Shown piece by piece: positions 24,701-32,766 of a DNA stretch of 64,000 bases. Under the pieces are notes generated by a model. It did not search any database. It had not been told where the DNA came from and saw only the letters and a list, made by a program, of their open reading frames with translations. Each line of letters begins with the position of its first letter. Within the stretch, counting starts at the first letter, position 1. Source of the DNA: Raineya orbicola (lineage in GTDB: Bacteria; Bacteroidota; Bacteroidia; Cytophagales; Thermonemataceae); NCBI RefSeq assembly GCF_002843425.1, contig NZ_NKXO01000016.1, forward strand, positions 1 through 64,000, in the 5' to 3' direction. The translations under genes and the position numbers were made by a program.

Positions 24701-27700
24701 TGTTGCTACTAATGATATTTTACAAGCAGGGGGAAATCCTCACACTTTCACACTTGTGAGTGGTGGTAGTGCTGCGGCAAATGGTACTTTAACTTTTAAC
24801 CCTGATGGCACATTTACTTATGTTCCTAACACTGGTTTTAGTGGCACTGTTTCATTTACTTATCAGGTTTGTAACGGAGTAACACCTATAAACCAATGCG
24901 ATACAGCAGTAGCGACGATAGTCGTGTTGCCTCCTCCTGTGGCGGTGAATGATAATGCGGTAACGCCTATCAATACGCCTGTGAGCGGTAATTTGAGCAC
25001 AAATGATAACCTACCTTCGGGAGGAACATACACTTATACGATAGCTACGCCACCCAACCCAGCACAAGGCACTGTAACTATCAATCCTGATGGTACTTAT
25101 ACCTTCACGCCTGCAACAGGATTTACTGGAACAGCAACTTTTACCTACCAAGTATGTAACCAGTTGGGGCAGTGTAGCACGGCAACGGTGAGCGTATTGG
25201 TATTGCCACCACCAGTAGCGGTAAATGACACGGCAAATACGCCTATCAATACCCCTGTGAATGGAAATGCGAGCACGAATGACAACTTGCCGTCAGGTGG
25301 TACTTACACCTACACAGTAACTACCCCACCTGCCAATGGTAGTGTTACGATGAACCCCGATGGCACTTATACCTACACGCCTAACACTGGATTTACTGGC
25401 ACCGATGTATTTACCTATCAAGTATGTAACCAAGTAGGGCAGTGTAGTACCGCAACCGTAACTATCAATGTAGTTCCTGCACCAGTAGCCAATGATGATT
25501 CTTACACAATGCCACAGAACGGCAGTTTGAGCAACTCAGTCGTGGGCAATGATGTATTACCAGCATCAGGCAATCCTCATACCTTTAGCTTGGTGAGTGG
25601 TGGCAGTGCAGCAGCTAACGGCACACTTACCTTTAACCCTGACGGCACATTTACCTATGTACCTAACACAGGTTTTAGTGGTACAGTGTCATTTACGTAT
25701 CAAGTCTGCAACAGCCTTATACCTGCTCAATGCGATACAGCAGTAGCGACGATAGTCGTGTTACCTCCTCCTGTGGCGGTGAATGATAATGCGGTAACGC
25801 CTATCAATACGCCTGTGAGCGGTAATTTGAGCACAAATGATAACCTACCTTCGGGAGGAACATACACTTATACGATTGCTACGCCACCCAACCCAGCACA
25901 AGGCACTGTAACTATCAACCCTGATGGCACTTATACCTTCACGCCTGCAACAGGATTTACTGGAACAGCAACTTTTACCTACCAAGTATGCAACCAGTTA
26001 GGGCAGTGTAGCACCGCAACCGTGAGTGTATTAGTATTGCCTCCACCAGTAGCGGTAAATGATACGGCAAATACGCCTATCAATACCCCTGTGAATGGAA
26101 ATGCGAGCACGAATGACAACTTGCCGTCAGGTGGTACTTACACCTACACAGTAACTACCCCACCTGCCAATGGTAGTGTTACAATGAACCCCGATGGCAC
26201 TTATACCTACACGCCTAACACTGGATTTACTGGCACTGATGTATTTACCTATCAAGTATGTAACCAAGTAGGGCAGTGTAGTACCGCAACCGTAACTATC
26301 AATGTAGTTCCTGCACCAGTAGCCAATGATGATTCTTACACAATGCCACAGAACGGCAGTTTGAGCAACTCAGTCGTGGGCAATGATGTATTACCAGCAT
26401 CAGGCAATCCTCATACCTTTAGCTTGGTGAGTGGTGGCAGTGCAGCAGCTAACGGCACACTTACCTTTAACCCTGACGGCACATTTACCTATGTACCTAA
26501 CACAGGTTTTAGTGGTACAGTGTCATTTACGTATCAAGTCTGCAACAGCCTTATACCTGCTCAATGCGATACAGCAGTAGCGACGATAGTCGTGTTGCCT
26601 CCTCCTGTGGCTGTAAATGATAGTGCAGTAACACCTATCAATACCCCTGTAAATGGTAATTTGAGCTCTAACGACAACTTACCCGCAGGCGGAACTTACA
26701 CTTACACAGTAGCAACCCCACCCAATCCTGCACAAGGCACTGTAACTATCAATCCTGATGGTACTTATACCTTCACGCCTGCAACAGGATTTACTGGAAC
26801 AGCGAGTTTTACCTACCAAGTATGCAACCAGTTAGGGCAGTGTAGCACCGCAACCGTGAGTGTATTAGTATTGCCTCCACCAGTAGCGGTAAATGATACG
26901 GCAAATACGCCTATCAATACCCCTGTAAATGGAAATGCGAGCACGAATGACAACTTGCCGTCAGGTGGTACTTACACCTACACGGTAACGACGCCACCTG
27001 CCAATGGTAGTGTTACGATGAACCCCGATGGCACTTATACCTACACGCCTAACACTGGATTTACTGGCACTGATGTATTTACCTATCAAGTATGTAACCA
27101 AGTAGGGCAATGTAGTACGGCAACCGTAACTATTACAGTTCCAGCGAACCCTGTGGCTGTGAATGACAATTACACAACACCTATCAACACTCCTGTTGGA
27201 GGTAATTTAGCGGCGAATGATTTATTGCCTACGGGCTTTACTTACACATTTAGCTTAGTAAACGGTGGCAGCGCAGCATCCAATGGTACTTTGGTAGTAA
27301 ATCCTGATGGTACTTACAACTTTACTCCCAATACAGGTTTTAGTGGTGTGGTATCATTCACATACCAAGTATGTAATCAAGTAAATGTTTGTAGCACAGC
27401 TACAGTTACTATTACGATACTCGCTCCACCAGTAGCAAGCAATGATACCGCTGGTACGCAACCTAACACGCCAGTAAACGGCAATGTAAGCCCCAACGAT
27501 AATTTACCAGCAGGTGGTACTTATACCTTTACGGTAACTACCCCACCTGCCAATGGTAACGTTACGATGAACCCTGACGGCTCTTATACCTACACTCCAA
27601 ATCCCGGCTTTGTAGGCACTGATACCTTCACCTATACAGTGTGCAACCAATTAGGTCAGTGTAGTACGGCAACGGTTACTATCACGGTGGGTCAGCCTCC

Positions 27701-28529
27701 TTTGGCAGTAAATGATGAATACAACACAGGTGCAGGTATTCCTGTTAGCGGCAATGTAGGTACAAATGACCAAAACCCAAGTGGTGGAACAACTACCTTT
27801 AATCTTGTAAGCGGTGGAACTGCTACGCAAAATGGTACTTTGGTCTTCAATCCTAATGGAATATTTACCTTCACCCCTAACCCAGGGTTTAGTGGTACGG
27901 TTACATTCACTTACGAAATCTGTAACCCTGTGGGTTGCTCACAAGCAACAGTAACTATCAATGTAGCTCCACCCGTGCAAGCCGTTGATGATAATTACAC
28001 CACAACACCCAACAACCCTGTAAGTGGTAATTTGGGAACAAATGATGTAGTACCCGCAGGGCAAGCCCCTACATTTAGTTTAGTAAATGGTGGAACTGCT
28101 ACGCAAAATGGTACGCTTGTGGTAAATCCTGATGGTTCATTTACCTTCACACCCAACCCAGGATTTGTAGGAACAGTAACTTTCACTTACCAAGTTTGTA
28201 ACCAGTTTGGGCAATGTAGTACAGCAACAGTTACTATTGTAATTGAAGACCCTGTGGTACAAATTCCCGAAGGTTTCTCGCCTAACAACGATGGCATCAA
28301 CGACAACTTTGTTATCAAGGGCAGAAACGGCAGACCTGTGGTACTTAGAATTTACAACCGATGGGGTAATTTGGTATATGAAAACCTCAATTACCAAGAT
28401 GATTGGAACGGAACATCTAACATAGGTATCCGTATTGGCGAGCAACTCCCTGACGGCACTTACTTCTACACCGCCGAATTCAAAGACACAGGCGAACGTT
28501 ACGCTCGTTACCTTACTATTCAAAGATAA
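21798..28529 (+). CDS. Giant T9SS-secreted repeat adhesin with CHU_C sorting domain
   Basis: The 2243-residue protein starts with a long signal peptide (hydrophobic ILGFGTILLLLYWL, ending SYAQ near 44). Residues about 45-590 are Gly-rich, with many GGGGG blocks. Then come three DUF11 repeats (about 590-950; SNAGPDPATNVVVNDLLPAG type) and thirteen tandem-95/Ig-like repeats of about 90 residues (PVAVNDN... to ...TFTYQVCNQ). The C-terminal 85 residues (PEGFSPNNDGINDNF, YNRWGNLVYE) are the gliding-motility-associated type B sorting domain that directs export by the type IX system. The protein should be surface-bound or released. It is followed by SprF/PorP and OmpA genes, its usual partners. Internal DNA repeats are nearly identical. 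Confidence 0.93.
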   Translation: MLSKITYKKLFGFRQGTGLTPNILGFGTILLLLYWLNVTSSYAQAGKDGALTVTTANTVLNRYTRVTTDVTAGSNVITVVNINDLNRDGIGYLPAGFVTNSSVYANNALSPGDLIIIYQAQGAIINSTNTINYGQVTNYNGAGTYEFAQVASVSGNNITLACRTKYSYFAARYVQVIRVPQYTTLTVNAGASVVAVPWGAPSFGGADPSALERRRGGFMVVHATNIVNNGTIHANAAGFRGGTIDPNTSPTGNNFSIAFVTNSSNESAEKGESIAGYRDDYDNLYNGRYGRGAPANGGGGGNGHNAGGGGGANGGNPAGWFRGAGVMNSFGTCGNPGAWALDPDYIANGNALTNSQGGGRGGYSFGSSNQNACTLGPSYPANFIAPGIPAADVQNTAWGGDNRDAVGGLGGRPIVSANFQNQIFFGGGGGAGDGNNGANADGGDGGGIVFLIATGNITGSGTISANGENGFNTISGHNDAPGGGGGGGTVAIQATSIANTINIRANGGNGGNQLITNNESEGPGGGGGGGVIVINATTDGSTKQVNGGQNGTTTSAAVTEFTANGATSGNSGTISSVSVSLFSIVCTSNLGINKAISNSSPNVGTNVTFTLTASNAGPDPATNVVVNDLLPAGYTFVSATPSQGTYNNVTGVWNVGSLGIGGSATLTIVATVNASGPYTNTATISTPDQNDPNTSNNTSSVTPTPVPQTNLGVTKTASNMTPPVGSNITFTITANNAGPSNATGVVVNDVLPSGYTFVSATTSQGTYNNVSGVWSVGALANGASATLTITVTVNASGSYANTATITGDQADPVAGNNSSTATPTPVPQTNLGVTKTASNMTPPVGSNITFTITANNAGPSNATGVVVNDVLPSGYTFVSATASQGTYNNVSGVWSIGALANGASATLTITVTVNASGSYTNTATISGDQADPVAGNNSSTATPTPVNVAPDAVNDNYTMAQNGNLSNSVATNDILQAGGNPHTFTLVSGGSAAANGTLTFNPDGTFTYVPNTGFSGTVSFTYQVCNGVTPINQCDTAVATIVVLPPPVAVNDNAVTPINTPVSGNLSTNDNLPSGGTYTYTIATPPNPAQGTVTINPDGTYTFTPATGFTGTATFTYQVCNQLGQCSTATVSVLVLPPPVAVNDTANTPINTPVNGNASTNDNLPSGGTYTYTVTTPPANGSVTMNPDGTYTYTPNTGFTGTDVFTYQVCNQVGQCSTATVTINVVPAPVANDDSYTMPQNGSLSNSVVGNDVLPASGNPHTFSLVSGGSAAANGTLTFNPDGTFTYVPNTGFSGTVSFTYQVCNSLIPAQCDTAVATIVVLPPPVAVNDNAVTPINTPVSGNLSTNDNLPSGGTYTYTIATPPNPAQGTVTINPDGTYTFTPATGFTGTATFTYQVCNQLGQCSTATVSVLVLPPPVAVNDTANTPINTPVNGNASTNDNLPSGGTYTYTVTTPPANGSVTMNPDGTYTYTPNTGFTGTDVFTYQVCNQVGQCSTATVTINVVPAPVANDDSYTMPQNGSLSNSVVGNDVLPASGNPHTFSLVSGGSAAANGTLTFNPDGTFTYVPNTGFSGTVSFTYQVCNSLIPAQCDTAVATIVVLPPPVAVNDSAVTPINTPVNGNLSSNDNLPAGGTYTYTVATPPNPAQGTVTINPDGTYTFTPATGFTGTASFTYQVCNQLGQCSTATVSVLVLPPPVAVNDTANTPINTPVNGNASTNDNLPSGGTYTYTVTTPPANGSVTMNPDGTYTYTPNTGFTGTDVFTYQVCNQVGQCSTATVTITVPANPVAVNDNYTTPINTPVGGNLAANDLLPTGFTYTFSLVNGGSAASNGTLVVNPDGTYNFTPNTGFSGVVSFTYQVCNQVNVCSTATVTITILAPPVASNDTAGTQPNTPVNGNVSPNDNLPAGGTYTFTVTTPPANGNVTMNPDGSYTYTPNPGFVGTDTFTYTVCNQLGQCSTATVTITVGQPPLAVNDEYNTGAGIPVSGNVGTNDQNPSGGTTTFNLVSGGTATQNGTLVFNPNGIFTFTPNPGFSGTVTFTYEICNPVGCSQATVTINVAPPVQAVDDNYTTTPNNPVSGNLGTNDVVPAGQAPTFSLVNGGTATQNGTLVVNPDGSFTFTPNPGFVGTVTFTYQVCNQFGQCSTATVTIVIEDPVVQIPEGFSPNNDGINDNFVIKGRNGRPVVLRIYNRWGNLVYENLNYQDDWNGTSNIGIRIGEQLPDGTYFYTAEFKDTGERYARYLTIQR
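23931..24650 (+). repeat. Two 360-bp tandem DUF11 repeats in the adhesin gene
   Basis: The DNA from 23931 repeats with a 360-bp period and few differences (for example GGCGTAACCA at 23931 and 24291). Each unit encodes one 120-residue DUF11 domain. A first, more diverged DUF11 copy precedes them. Confidence 0.85.
24912..27125 (+). repeat. 834-bp tandem duplication (two full units and part of a third) in the adhesin gene
   Basis: The segment starting GCGACGATAGTCGTG recurs at 24912, 25746 and 26580, exactly 834 bp apart. Each unit holds three Ig-like domains (278 residues). Units 1 and 2 are almost identical over their whole length; unit 3 covers about two domains and is more diverged at its start. 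This shows a recent in-frame segmental duplication. Confidence 0.9.
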
Positions 28530-28541
28530 AAAATACCTAAC

Positions 28542-28569
28542 CCCTGCTCTCTACCTAATGAGAGCAGGG
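28542..28569 (+). other. Intercistronic stem-loop between adhesin and sprF/porP genes
   Basis: CCCTGCTCT (28542-28550) pairs perfectly with AGAGCAGGG (28561-28569) around a 10-nt loop. No T tract follows, so it is more likely an mRNA processing or stability element than a terminator; it could tune the ratio of substrate to anchor protein. Confidence 0.6.
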
Positions 28570-28597
28570 CTAAAAAGGAATATAAAAGAATACTTTT

Positions 28598-29530
28598 ATG
28601 AAAAACCTCCGAATTCTTTCTGCAAGTGTGTATGTGCTTTTAGGCTTAAAAGCACAAGCCCAACAAGATGCGATGTTTTCGCAATATATGTTCAACCCCA
28701 TCGCAGTAAATCCTGCTTATGTAGGTAGCAATGAAGTTCTTACCTTTACAGGATTATTCCGCAAACAATGGGTAGGTATAGAGGGAGCCCCTACCACAGC
28801 AACTCTTTCAGTAGATGCTCCTTTACGCAACGAAACTATGGGGTTAGGGCTTAATGTAGTAGGCGACCAAATTGGGATATTCAAAACGTTGGGAATTTAT
28901 GCTTCTTACTCATACCGAATTAAACTCAATGAAAGTTCTCGTTTGGCATTTGGTTTGCAGGTAGGTGGCAGCCAGTTTGTTGCAGACTTTGGAAGTGTGA
29001 ATACCATAAATAATGACCCTACTTTTCAAGGTGCAGGAATGTTCAGTAAGTTTTTGCCCAATGTAGGTACAGGAGTGTGGTACAATACTGAAAGACTCTT
29101 TGTAGGGGTTTCTGTACCTCATCTTATCAACAATGCTCAATCAGGCGATGCCGCTTTCTTGAACGATACCGATGGGGCAAGACAATACCGACACTATTTC
29201 GTAATGGCTGGTTATGCCTTTGATTTAAGCGAAGATTGGCAACTAAAACCCTCCTTGCTTTTCAAAGGCGTTCAAGCCGCTCCTTTGCAGTTAGACATCA
29301 ATGCAACACTATGGTATTTGGATAAATTCGGTGCAGGACTTTCTTGGCGTTCGTTTAGTTCTGCTAATATTTTGCTGGGCTATAAAATCAATGAACAACT
29401 TTCAGCAGGATACGCCTACGATTTTTCTACAACCGATTTGCGTAGATACAATACAGGTAGCCACGAGCTAATGCTTCGCTATCAACTCAGAACCAGTAAA
29501 ACGCGAATTATTACTCCCCGATTTTTCTGA
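28598..29530 (+). CDS. PorP/SprF family type IX secretion outer-membrane protein
   Basis: The 310-residue protein has a signal peptide (ending KAQAQQ near 22) and the family opening QDAMFSQYMFNPIAVNPAYVG, followed by RKQWVGIEGAPTTAT. The rest is a beta-barrel with alternating hydrophobic strands. PorP/SprF proteins anchor or help export CHU_C-tailed substrates. It lies 68 bp after the adhesin gene and overlaps the next frame at TGATG, so the three genes form a substrate/SprF/OmpA module. This copy is probably specific for the adhesin rather than the core gliding SprF. Confidence 0.92.
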   Translation: MKNLRILSASVYVLLGLKAQAQQDAMFSQYMFNPIAVNPAYVGSNEVLTFTGLFRKQWVGIEGAPTTATLSVDAPLRNETMGLGLNVVGDQIGIFKTLGIYASYSYRIKLNESSRLAFGLQVGGSQFVADFGSVNTINNDPTFQGAGMFSKFLPNVGTGVWYNTERLFVGVSVPHLINNAQSGDAAFLNDTDGARQYRHYFVMAGYAFDLSEDWQLKPSLLFKGVQAAPLQLDINATLWYLDKFGAGLSWRSFSSANILLGYKINEQLSAGYAYDFSTTDLRRYNTGSHELMLRYQLRTSKTRIITPRFF

Positions 29531-29580
29531 TGTTTAAGCACTTAAAAGAGGGTCTATCACAAAAATTAAAAGTTTTTGTT

Positions 29581-31827
29581 ATGAAAAAAATCACATTCCT
29601 TGCGATATTTCTCTTGCCCGCTCTACTCTGTGGGCAAGGGATAAAAAAGAAAATGGCAGATAAAAATTTTACCAATTTTCATTATGCCGAAGCCATTAAG
29701 TATTACGAAAGTATTTTAGCTAAAAATCCTGATGATACTGATTCGGAGGAGAAACTTGCCGAATGTTATAGGCAAAATAATGATAACAAAAATGCTGAAA
29801 AGTGGCTTGCCAAAGTCTTGCAAAGACCTACGGCAAAATCCATTCACAAGCTATACTATGCCGAGGCTCTTGCCAGCGAAGGTAAATACGAAGAGGCAAA
29901 AAAATGGTACAACGTGTATAATGAAGATAGCCGAGGGCAAAGATTTGTAGATTTTTACAACAACGAAATGCCCTCGCTTTTAGCAAACAACAAAGATTAC
30001 ACCATAGAGCCTGCCCCATTCAACTCCTCCAATGGCTCTGATTTTAGCCCTGCTTTTTTAGGCGATAAAATCGTATTCTGCTCCAATCGCCACCCTTCAA
30101 GCAATGGCTGGCGAAAAGATGAATTTAAGTGGAATAAATCTTCTTTTTTGGATTTGTATGTTACCAATCCTGACGGCAGTGGCATTGAAATTTTCAACAA
30201 AAAAATCAATACTCGCTATCACGAAGGTCCTGTTGTGTTCTATGACAATGGCAATAAGGTTATTTTTACCCGCAACAACTATCACGAAGGAAAGTATAAA
30301 GAAAGCTCTGATGGAATCAATAAGCTCAAACTTTTCTTTGCCGAAAAATTGCCCGATGGCTCTTGGGGGAATATTACTCCTTTTGCTTACAACAGCGATG
30401 AGTACAGCGTAGGACACCCCACTCTTTCCCCTGACGGACAGACACTCTATTTCGCTTCCGATATGCCCGGCGGTTTAGGCGAAACCGATTTGTATATGTG
30501 TAAATGGGAAAATGGTGCTTGGGGCAAGCCTATCAATTTGGGTAAGGAAATCAACACCGAAGGCAAAGAAGAGTTCCCTTTTATGGATAGCAAAGGTAAT
30601 TTATTTTTTGCTTCCACAGGACACGGCGGTTTTGGTGGTTTAGATATTTTCTTTGCTGAAAACCTCAAAGGCAAATTCGTAAAACCTGAAAATGTAGGCG
30701 TTCCACTCAACTCTTCGCAAGATGATTTCGGAATTATTGTAGATGCCACAGGCAGAGCAGGCTATCTATCCTCTGATAGAGCTAATGCCAATGCCCAAGA
30801 TGATATCTACAAATTCTCGGGCAAACCTTTTGGCAACTACATCACACTGAAAGCCATTACGCTTAACGCCGAAACCAAAAAGCCTATTCCAGCTACCAGT
30901 GTGAATATTTCGCTTCAAGAAGTAGTTACAAGTAGCCTTTCTGGCGAAGATGGCATTGTAGAAGGTACGTTTCATAAGAAAAAAACCTACAAAATAGTAG
31001 CCCAAAAAGAAGGTTTTGAACCTGTAACGCTCATACTTACACCGCAAGAATTGCAAAAATATCAGGAAGGTGATATGATTGAAATTCCACTGATACCCAT
31101 ACCTCAAAATATACCTGTGGTGATTATTCTTGATGAAGAAACTCGCCAGCCTGTGCCTTCACATCTGCTCATCACCGACAAAAACAAGAAAAGCGTTTTT
31201 GATAAACAAGAAGTAAGCAAAACCACCGTTGAAAACATTGGCACAGGTAAGTTTGACCTGCACGTTACTGCCAAAGGCTACTTTTTCAAGAACGATACGA
31301 TGAGTATTATTGACAACAAAAAGAAAGTTGAAAAAATTGTGCTTCTCAAACGCCTCAAAAAGAATATGGTTTTGATAGTAAATAATATCAACTTCGAGTT
31401 CAATTCAGATAAGCTCACCAAACAATCTGAAAAAGAAGTAGAATACATCTATCAGCTAATGGCTGAAAATCCTTCCCTCAAAATTGGTATTTATGCTCAT
31501 ACAGATGCCGTAGGTCCCGACCACCGCAACCTTGACCTTTCAAATCGCCGTGCCAAATCCGTTTATACATACATCAACAAACGGGGTATCCCTATGGAAC
31601 GTATGACTTGGAAAGGTTTTGGTGAGAGCAAACCTATTGCTACCAACAATACCAAAGAAGGCAGAGCTAAAAACAGACGCGTAGAGTTTGAAGTGCTTGA
31701 AGTAGAAGGAGTTGAAATCAAAGACCGATACGACCCTAACAAGCAACACAAAGACGAAAAATTTGACGAGAAAAAGGCTCTGGAAGAAGAAAAAAACAAA
31801 CAAAAGCCGAAACAAAATAAACCCTAA
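29581..31827 (+). CDS. TPR, PD40 propeller and OmpA-domain protein (PorE/SprF-partner type)
   Basis: The ATG at 29581 gives a normal signal peptide (MKKITFLAIFLLPALLCGQ); the frame is open from an ATG at 29530 that overlaps the preceding stop and could also be used. The 748-residue protein has TPR-like helices (about 20-140), a WD40-like PD40 propeller (about 165-420; DFSPAFLGDKIVFCSN, PTLSPDGQTLYFASD), a carboxypeptidase-regulatory-like segment (about 440-510), and a C-terminal OmpA peptidoglycan-binding domain (about 605-720; FEFNSDKLT, AHTDAVGPDHRN, NRRVEFEV). It should link the SprF barrel to the cell wall. A bidirectional terminator follows. Confidence 0.9.
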   Translation: MKKITFLAIFLLPALLCGQGIKKKMADKNFTNFHYAEAIKYYESILAKNPDDTDSEEKLAECYRQNNDNKNAEKWLAKVLQRPTAKSIHKLYYAEALASEGKYEEAKKWYNVYNEDSRGQRFVDFYNNEMPSLLANNKDYTIEPAPFNSSNGSDFSPAFLGDKIVFCSNRHPSSNGWRKDEFKWNKSSFLDLYVTNPDGSGIEIFNKKINTRYHEGPVVFYDNGNKVIFTRNNYHEGKYKESSDGINKLKLFFAEKLPDGSWGNITPFAYNSDEYSVGHPTLSPDGQTLYFASDMPGGLGETDLYMCKWENGAWGKPINLGKEINTEGKEEFPFMDSKGNLFFASTGHGGFGGLDIFFAENLKGKFVKPENVGVPLNSSQDDFGIIVDATGRAGYLSSDRANANAQDDIYKFSGKPFGNYITLKAITLNAETKKPIPATSVNISLQEVVTSSLSGEDGIVEGTFHKKKTYKIVAQKEGFEPVTLILTPQELQKYQEGDMIEIPLIPIPQNIPVVIILDEETRQPVPSHLLITDKNKKSVFDKQEVSKTTVENIGTGKFDLHVTAKGYFFKNDTMSIIDNKKKVEKIVLLKRLKKNMVLIVNNINFEFNSDKLTKQSEKEVEYIYQLMAENPSLKIGIYAHTDAVGPDHRNLDLSNRRAKSVYTYINKRGIPMERMTWKGFGESKPIATNNTKEGRAKNRRVEFEVLEVEGVEIKDRYDPNKQHKDEKFDEKKALEEEKNKQKPKQNKP

Positions 31828-31834
31828 TAAATCT

Positions 31835-31867
31835 AAAAAACCTGTTCGCTTTGCGTTCAGGTTTTTT
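31835..31867. terminator. Bidirectional terminator between OmpA and SDR genes
   Basis: AAAAAACCTG (31835-31844) pairs with CAGGTTTTTT (31858-31867). Both flanks are A/T tracts, so it can stop transcripts from both convergent genes. It overlaps the stop codon of the SDR gene. Confidence 0.8.
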
Positions 31868-32615
31868 TCTTAACAATGGTTGCCGAAGCCTGTGCTGTTG
31901 GGAAAATGACTATATCAGCAATTTGTACGTGAGCAGGTGCCGCAACCGCATACCAAATTGCATCAGCAATATCTTGGGCTGAAAGCGGCTGGTAGCCTTC
32001 ATACACCTTTTTAGCTCTCTGTGCATCTCCTTTGAAGCGTACTAACGAGAACTCTGTTTCTACGAGTCCTGGGGCTATTTGCGTAACTCTTATACCATAC
32101 GGATTCAAGTCTATACGCATACCTTTCGTAAGACTATCTACCGCCGCCTTGGAGGCACAATATACGTTCCCATTGGGATAGGCTTCTTTGCCCGCAATAG
32201 AACCAATATTGACAATATGACCCGTTTCTCGCTCTACCATTTGTGGCAAAATACACTGCGTTACATAAAGCAACCCTTTGAGGTTTATATCAATCATCGC
32301 TTCCCAATCACTCAATCTGCCCGCCTGAATAGGCTCTAATCCGTGGGCGTTCCCCGCATTATTCACCAAAATATCTATACTTTTCCATTCATTTGGCAAA
32401 GAATTAAGACTTTCGGCAACTTCTTTCTGCTGGCTTACATCAAAGGAAAGGGTATAAACCTCTGTAATTTTAGAAAGCTCTGCTTCTAATTCTTTCAAGC
32501 GTTCTTTTCTTCTGCCACAAATAATCACTCGCAAGCCCTTTTGAGCAAAAAGCCGAGCTGTAGCTTCCCCTATCCCCGAAGTTGCTCCTGTAACGAGTGC
32601 AATTTTTCCTATCAT
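31857..32615 (-). CDS. Short-chain dehydrogenase/reductase (SDR)
   Basis: I set the start at the ATG at 32613-32615, which puts the cofactor motif at the usual place; a longer frame exists. The 252-residue protein has TGATSGIG (NAD(P) binding, about 9-16), LVNNAGNAHG, and the catalytic set Ser in IVNIGSIAG, then YCASK (Tyr and Lys). It resembles YdfG-type 3-hydroxy acid dehydrogenases. The substrate cannot be told from sequence. CGRRKERL after the second strand suggests NADPH preference. Confidence 0.88.
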   Translation of the reverse strand: MIGKIALVTGATSGIGEATARLFAQKGLRVIICGRRKERLKELEAELSKITEVYTLSFDVSQQKEVAESLNSLPNEWKSIDILVNNAGNAHGLEPIQAGRLSDWEAMIDINLKGLLYVTQCILPQMVERETGHIVNIGSIAGKEAYPNGNVYCASKAAVDSLTKGMRIDLNPYGIRVTQIAPGLVETEFSLVRFKGDAQRAKKVYEGYQPLSAQDIADAIWYAVAAPAHVQIADIVIFPTAQASATIVKKKT

Positions 32616-32674
32616 AGCTTTTAGTTTTAGCAAGGTGCAAATAAGCAAATTTTTCAAATTGTGGCAAAGTAAAA

Positions 32675-32706
32675 TTTGACTTTACAAGCAAAAAGCTATA
32701 ATTTTG
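32675..32706 (+). promoter_or_regulatory. Promoter of the GH3-family gene
   Basis: TTTG at 32675-32678 and TAATTTTG at 32699-32706 are spaced 20 bp, an exact fit to the Bacteroidota housekeeping promoter. It supports the gene start at 32767. Confidence 0.65.
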
Positions 32707-32766
32707 CAGTTATTATTTCAAAAATTGCTCCTACTTTCTGTATTTTTTCCTGATTTTGTATTTCGT

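Noticed and set aside
23931-27125. Long direct repeats as mobile elements or CRISPR
   Set aside because: The repeats are exactly in frame (360 and 834 bp) and encode DUF11 and Ig-like domains of one protein.
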